Shown: one piece after another, positions 60,783-64,000 of the stretch
Layout of the letters: each line of letters begins with the position of its first letter
Numbering within the stretch: position 1 is the stretch's first letter
DNA from: Mesorhizobium sp. Root552
GTDB taxonomy: Bacteria; Pseudomonadota; Alphaproteobacteria; Rhizobiales; Rhizobiaceae
Reading direction: 5' to 3'
Assembly: GCF_001427285.1 (NCBI RefSeq)
Contig: NZ_LMFV01000023.1
Span: 124,001 to 188,000 of the forward strand
DNA: 64,000 bases
Made by a program: the position numbers and the translations under genes
Notes under the pieces: model-generated
The model's input: only the letters and a program-made list of their open reading frames with translations
Databases searched by the model: none
What the model was told of the DNA's origin: nothing

Positions 60783-61301
60783 TTAGCGAACCCGCCGCCG
60801 CTCCGAAGCTGGCTGGAATGCAATGCGCGAATGATAGGTGCAGTAGGGGCCGGTCTCGGCGGCATCATTGCCGCAGAAATGGAAATCTTCCGACAGGGGA
60901 TCGCCGTTCGGCCACTTGCAGGTGCGCTCGGTCAGTTCCACCAGCGTCAGGTGGCGCGAGATTGGGACCACCACGTTTTCCACAGGGCGCAGGTAGGTGC
61001 GTGCGACTGGTTCGGCGTCGAACTGAACCTGCAGCGCGGTCGCCCCGATGGATGTCGTCACATGGCGCGTGGTGCTGGCCGCCCGCGAGACAGACTTGCT
61101 GACGCTTGCGCCTTGCGAAGTCTTTTTCTGGCGCGCAGGCGCTGCACTTGTACGGCCGCGCCCCGACAGTTTCAACCGGTGCACCTTGCCGATGACGGCA
61201 TTGCGGCTGACGCCGCCGAGCTGTGCTGCGATCTGGCTGGCGCTCAAGCCCTCCGACCACAGTTTCCGCAAGAGTTCGACTCGCTCGTCAGTCCAGTTCA
61301 T
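60783..61301 (-). CDS. gcrA: GcrA family cell cycle regulator
   Basis: 172 residues from the ATG at 61301. N-terminal DNA-binding helices WTDERVELLRKLWSEGLSAS and AAQLGGVSRNAVIGKVHRLK are the GcrA hallmark; an Ala/Ser/Lys-rich linker follows, then the sigma-interaction region with CKWPNGDP and FCGNDAAETGPYCTYHSRIA. GcrA acts with sigma-70 at CcrM-methylated GANTC promoters in Alphaproteobacteria. Four GANTC sites lie upstream. Confidence 0.95.
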   Translation of the reverse strand: MNWTDERVELLRKLWSEGLSASQIAAQLGGVSRNAVIGKVHRLKLSGRGRTSAAPARQKKTSQGASVSKSVSRAASTTRHVTTSIGATALQVQFDAEPVARTYLRPVENVVVPISRHLTLVELTERTCKWPNGDPLSEDFHFCGNDAAETGPYCTYHSRIAFQPASERRRVR

Positions 61302-61326
61302 GAGACTGCGCTCCTTTGAACCGTGC

Positions 61327-61460
61327 GACTCTGGACTCCCTTCCCGATCCGGCAAAAGCCAGCTGGGCACCACATATACTGGGGTGATTAGATCCGCCGC
61401 ACGAAATCTAGTTATTTCCTGCCCACAATTACCTTACGCGCTGACTCGGTGACAAGAGTC
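61327..61460. promoter_or_regulatory. Cluster of four GANTC sites upstream of gcrA
   Basis: GACTC at 61327, 61334 and 61443 and GAGTC at 61456. The first two are 7 bp apart and within 40 bp of the gcrA start codon. GANTC is the CcrM methylation target and is linked to GcrA-dependent promoters. Confidence 0.6.
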
Positions 61461-61602
61461 CCAAAGGCAACACGAATCTGTTTTTTCGGTTTTCCCCAAC
61501 TTGCCCGCTCGCTGATGCAAAACAGCTTACGTAGGGGAAGGCCAATCATGCGCCTGGCCACGTTTCCGTTGACACTGTGGCTGAAAAACATGATAAGCCG
61601 CG

Positions 61603-61627
61603 AAAGCCGCCGCGTGGGCGGCTTTTT
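61603..61627 (+). terminator. Terminator or attenuator hairpin just before argD
   Basis: AAAGCCGCC-GCGTG-GGCGGCTTT with T-run to 61627: a perfect 9-bp stem, ending 27 bp before the argD ATG. Either the end of a short upstream transcript or a leader attenuator. A TTGACA lies at 61569. Confidence 0.7.
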
Positions 61628-61654
61628 GATTTTCCGGTTCCGGAGACGCATATA

Positions 61655-62848
61655 ATGAGCGGTTCGGCGCTTTACGAGACCTTTGCTCGTGTTCCCTTGA
61701 CCTTCGACCGGGGCGAGGGCGCCTGGCTGATCACCGACAAGGGCGAGCGATACCTCGATTTCGCCGCTGGCATCGCCGTCAATTCGCTCGGCCATGGCCA
61801 CCCGCATCTGGTGGAAGCTCTCACCGGCCAGGCCGCCAAGTTGTGGCACGTCTCCAACCTGTACGAAATCCCGGACCAGCATCGGCTGGCCGAGCGGTTG
61901 GCCGATGCAAGTTTCGCCGACAAGGTGTTCTTCACCAATTCGGGCGCCGAGGCTCTCGAATGCGCCATCAAGACGGCGCGCCGCTATCATTATGTGAACG
62001 GTCATCCCGAGCGCTATCGCACCATCACCTTCGAGGGCGCTTTCCATGGCCGCACGCTGGCGACGATCGCTGCCGGCGGCCAGCAGAAGTACCTTGAAGG
62101 CTACGGCCCCAAGGTCGATGGCTTCGATCAGGTGCCGTTCGACGACATCGACGCCGCCGAAAAGCTGATCACTGCCGAAACGGCAGCCATTCTTGTTGAG
62201 CCGGTGCAAGGCGAGGGCGGCATTCGCTCCTTGCCGGTGCAGTCGCTCAAGCGCCTCAGGCAGCTTTGCGACAAGCACGGCCTGCTTTTGATTTTCGACG
62301 AAGTGCAGTGCGGCATCGGCCGCACCGGCAAGCTGTTCGCGCATGAATGGGCCGGCATCACCCCCGACCTGATGGCGATCGCCAAGGGCATCGGCGGCGG
62401 CTTCCCGATGGGCGCGTGTCTCGCCACCGACGAGGCTGCCAAGGGCATGACCCCCGGCGTCCACGGCACGACCTTCGGTGGCAATCCGCTCGCCATGGCG
62501 GTCGGCAATGCGGTGCTGGACGTGGTTCTGGCCGACGGCTTCCTTGAGGACGTACAGCGCAAGGCTCTCTTGATGAAGCAGGGTCTCGCCGCCGTTGCCG
62601 ACGAGTTTCCCGAAATCATCGAAGGCATACGCGGAACCGGCCTGATGCTCGGCCTCAAATGCGCTGCGCCGAACAGCAAGGTAAACATGGCCTTGCGTGA
62701 CCAGAAGCTTCTTGCCGTGCCAGCCGGCGACAACGTCATCCGCCTTTTGCCGCCGCTTACCGTGACGGATGCGGAAATCCAGGACGGCCTTGGCCGCATC
62801 CGCGCGGCTGCACAGACCATGTCCGAAGCCCTCGCGGCCGCGAAATAG
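61655..62848 (+). CDS. argD: Acetylornithine aminotransferase
   Basis: 397-residue class III aminotransferase. Start at 61655 has GGAG upstream. PLP-site features: [19 protein letters not shown] near 105, [13 protein letters not shown] near 137, [13 protein letters not shown] near 214 and the lysine in [14 protein letters not shown] near 245. Converts N-acetylglutamate semialdehyde to N-acetylornithine in arginine synthesis; may also act on succinyldiaminopimelate. Followed after 14 bp by argF, the usual rhizobial order. Confidence 0.94.
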   Translation: MSGSALYETFARVPLTFDRGEGAWLITDKGERYLDFAAGIAVNSLGHGHPHLVEALTGQAAKLWHVSNLYEIPDQHRLAERLADASFADKVFFTNSGAEALECAIKTARRYHYVNGHPERYRTITFEGAFHGRTLATIAAGGQQKYLEGYGPKVDGFDQVPFDDIDAAEKLITAETAAILVEPVQGEGGIRSLPVQSLKRLRQLCDKHGLLLIFDEVQCGIGRTGKLFAHEWAGITPDLMAIAKGIGGGFPMGACLATDEAAKGMTPGVHGTTFGGNPLAMAVGNAVLDVVLADGFLEDVQRKALLMKQGLAAVADEFPEIIEGIRGTGLMLGLKCAAPNSKVNMALRDQKLLAVPAGDNVIRLLPPLTVTDAEIQDGLGRIRAAAQTMSEALAAAK

Positions 62849-62862
62849 CCGGAAGATCATCG

Positions 62863-63774
62863 ATGAGCCTTCGTCATTTTACCGACCTGTCTGCTATTTC
62901 CGGACAGGACCTGCGCGCCATTCTGGACGATGCAGCTGCGCGCAAGGCGCGCCTCAAGGCCGGTGAGCGCTCGAAGCCGCTGGAAGGCAAGGTCCTGGCG
63001 ATGATCTTCGACAAGCCCTCGACGAGGACGCGCGTGTCCTTCGATGTCGGCATGCGCCAGCTTGGCGGCGAAACCATCATGCTGACGGGCACCGAAATGC
63101 AGCTCGGCCGTTCGGAGACCATAGCCGACACGGCAAAGGTCCTCTCTCGCTACGTCGATGCGATCATGATCCGTACGACCTCGCACGATCGGCTGATCGA
63201 ACTGACCGAAAACGCGACGATCCCGGTCATCAATGGCCTGACCGACGACACCCATCCGTGCCAATTGATGGCCGATATGCTGACTTACGAGGAACATCGC
63301 GGTTCGGTTTCCGGCAAGACCTTCGCCTGGAGCGGCGATGGCAACAATGTGCTGCACTCGCTGATGGAAGCTTCGGCCCGCTTCAGCTTTACCATCAACG
63401 TTGCCGTTCCGCCCGGCAGCGAACCCATGCAGAGATTTGTCGACTGGTCGCGCGAAAACGGCGGCAAGGTGAATTTCAGCAAGACAGCCGAGGAAGCCGT
63501 GACCGGAGCCGACTGTATCGTCACCGACAGTTGGGTCTCGATGGGACAGGAACACCGGGCGCGTGGCCACAATGTCTTCCTGCCCTATCAGGTCAACGCC
63601 GCCTTGATGGCAAAGGCCAAGCGGGATGCGTTGTTCATGCATTGCCTGCCGGCCCATCGTGGCGAGGAAGTTACCGACGAGGTGATCGACGGACCACATT
63701 CGGTGGTGTTCGATGAAGCCGAAAACAGGCTGCACGCGCAAAAGGCCGTGCTCGCCTGGTGCCTTGGCGCCTGA
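62863..63774 (+). CDS. argF: Ornithine carbamoyltransferase
   Basis: 303 residues. Carbamoyl-phosphate motif STRTR near residue 53, [11 protein letters not shown] near 129, SWVSMGQE near 222, and the ornithine-site HCLPAHRG near 260. Forms citrulline from ornithine and carbamoyl phosphate. Co-transcribed with argD. Confidence 0.96.
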   Translation: MSLRHFTDLSAISGQDLRAILDDAAARKARLKAGERSKPLEGKVLAMIFDKPSTRTRVSFDVGMRQLGGETIMLTGTEMQLGRSETIADTAKVLSRYVDAIMIRTTSHDRLIELTENATIPVINGLTDDTHPCQLMADMLTYEEHRGSVSGKTFAWSGDGNNVLHSLMEASARFSFTINVAVPPGSEPMQRFVDWSRENGGKVNFSKTAEEAVTGADCIVTDSWVSMGQEHRARGHNVFLPYQVNAALMAKAKRDALFMHCLPAHRGEEVTDEVIDGPHSVVFDEAENRLHAQKAVLAWCLGA

Positions 63775-63890
63775 GCCGCTGCGCTTGAACCGCGGCAGGG
63801 TGATGCCTATCTCCGGCGCATCACCTGAAATACCGACCACCCGAGGCATGCCCTCTTTTCGAGGGGATGGTCTGCGGCCGGAGATGTGTC

Positions 63891-64000
63891 ATGCTGGAAA
63901 CCGTGCAATTGACTCAACACAAACCGAAACTCGGCGAATTTGGCCATGCGGGCGACGATCACGTCGTGCCCTTTGCCATAGATGCGCTCGATGTGCGTGG
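63891..64000 (+). CDS. hslO: Hsp33 family redox chaperone, N-terminal part
   Basis: Begins at the ATG at 63891 and runs off the window. KPKLGEFGHAGDDHVVPFAI is the start of alphaproteobacterial Hsp33 (HslO), which normally follows argF in these genomes. Only 36 residues are visible; the redox cysteines are beyond the edge. Confidence 0.85.
   Translation, partial: MLETVQLTQHKPKLGEFGHAGDDHVVPFAIDALDVR

Noticed and set aside
61412..63849. Long minus-strand frames of 482 and 330 codons
   Set aside because: They are antisense to argD and argF, which have complete motifs. No start signals or families on the minus strand.
1..64000. CRISPR arrays, rRNA, tRNA or insertion-sequence transposases
   Set aside because: No regularly spaced identical repeats, no rRNA or tRNA sequence and no transposase motif seen on either strand.

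Overview
The window reads as chromosomal DNA of an alphaproteobacterium of the order Hyphomicrobiales, most like Mesorhizobium, Aminobacter or other Phyllobacteriaceae. This rests on overall high GC, a GcrA cell-cycle regulator preceded by GANTC sites, the argD-argF-hslO order, and many ABC uptake operons with their own regulators. The organism assignment is inference from gene content.

Region 1 (1-29 kb) is a run of catabolic and uptake operons. A dipeptide-type ABC transporter (first permease cut by the window edge) runs into an M81 metallopeptidase. Next comes a regulon that I tie to one LacI-type repressor by four near-identical 16-bp palindromes with a central CG: an SDR plus enoyl-CoA hydratase, a CaiB/BaiF CoA-transferase, the repressor itself and a four-gene CUT1-type ABC transporter. 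A HutC/GntR-type regulator closes an amino-acid ABC operon, which is divergent from a CaiB/BaiF plus acyl-CoA dehydrogenase pair; two copies of a TATGTAT-ATACATA type site lie between them. A LysR regulator is divergent from a Rieske oxygenase, reductase, aminotransferase and FAD dehydrogenase operon, with a perfect 19-bp inverted repeat between. A histidine kinase and FixJ-type response regulator sit beside a secreted GlcG/HbpS-like protein.

Region 2 (29-39 kb) holds a LysR gene broken by one in-frame stop codon, a guanine-deaminase-like enzyme, a CynX-type MFS carrier, a 24-aa membrane peptide, a large autotransporter, phoU and phoR (without pst genes), and polyphosphate kinase 2.

Region 3 (39,023-58,680) is an integrated element of about 19.6 kb bounded by a 19-bp direct repeat. 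It split a family 2 glycosyltransferase gene exactly at the codons of its QxxRW motif. The C-terminal membrane half lies at 38,577-39,041 and the catalytic half at 58,662-60,183, and the two join in frame if the element is removed. It carries a tyrosine integrase, an AlpA/excisionase-like protein, a primase-helicase, a candidate origin, small terminase, a RuvC-fold protein lacking its expected acidic residues, a large phage-like protein with GLFDDLIP repeats, small membrane/lysis-like proteins, a 2TM-coiled-coil-GAF protein, remnants of Y-family polymerase, SRAP and Ku genes, and a GtrA/GtrB/methyltransferase/GT-C surface-glycan cassette. I see no large terminase, portal, capsid or tail genes, so it is either a phage satellite or a decayed prophage.

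Region 4 (58.7-64 kb) is host chromosome: the rest of the interrupted glycosyltransferase, gcrA, argD, argF and the start of hslO. The most interesting point overall is that an element disrupts a host glycan-synthesis gene at its catalytic motif while bringing its own glycan-modifying cassette.
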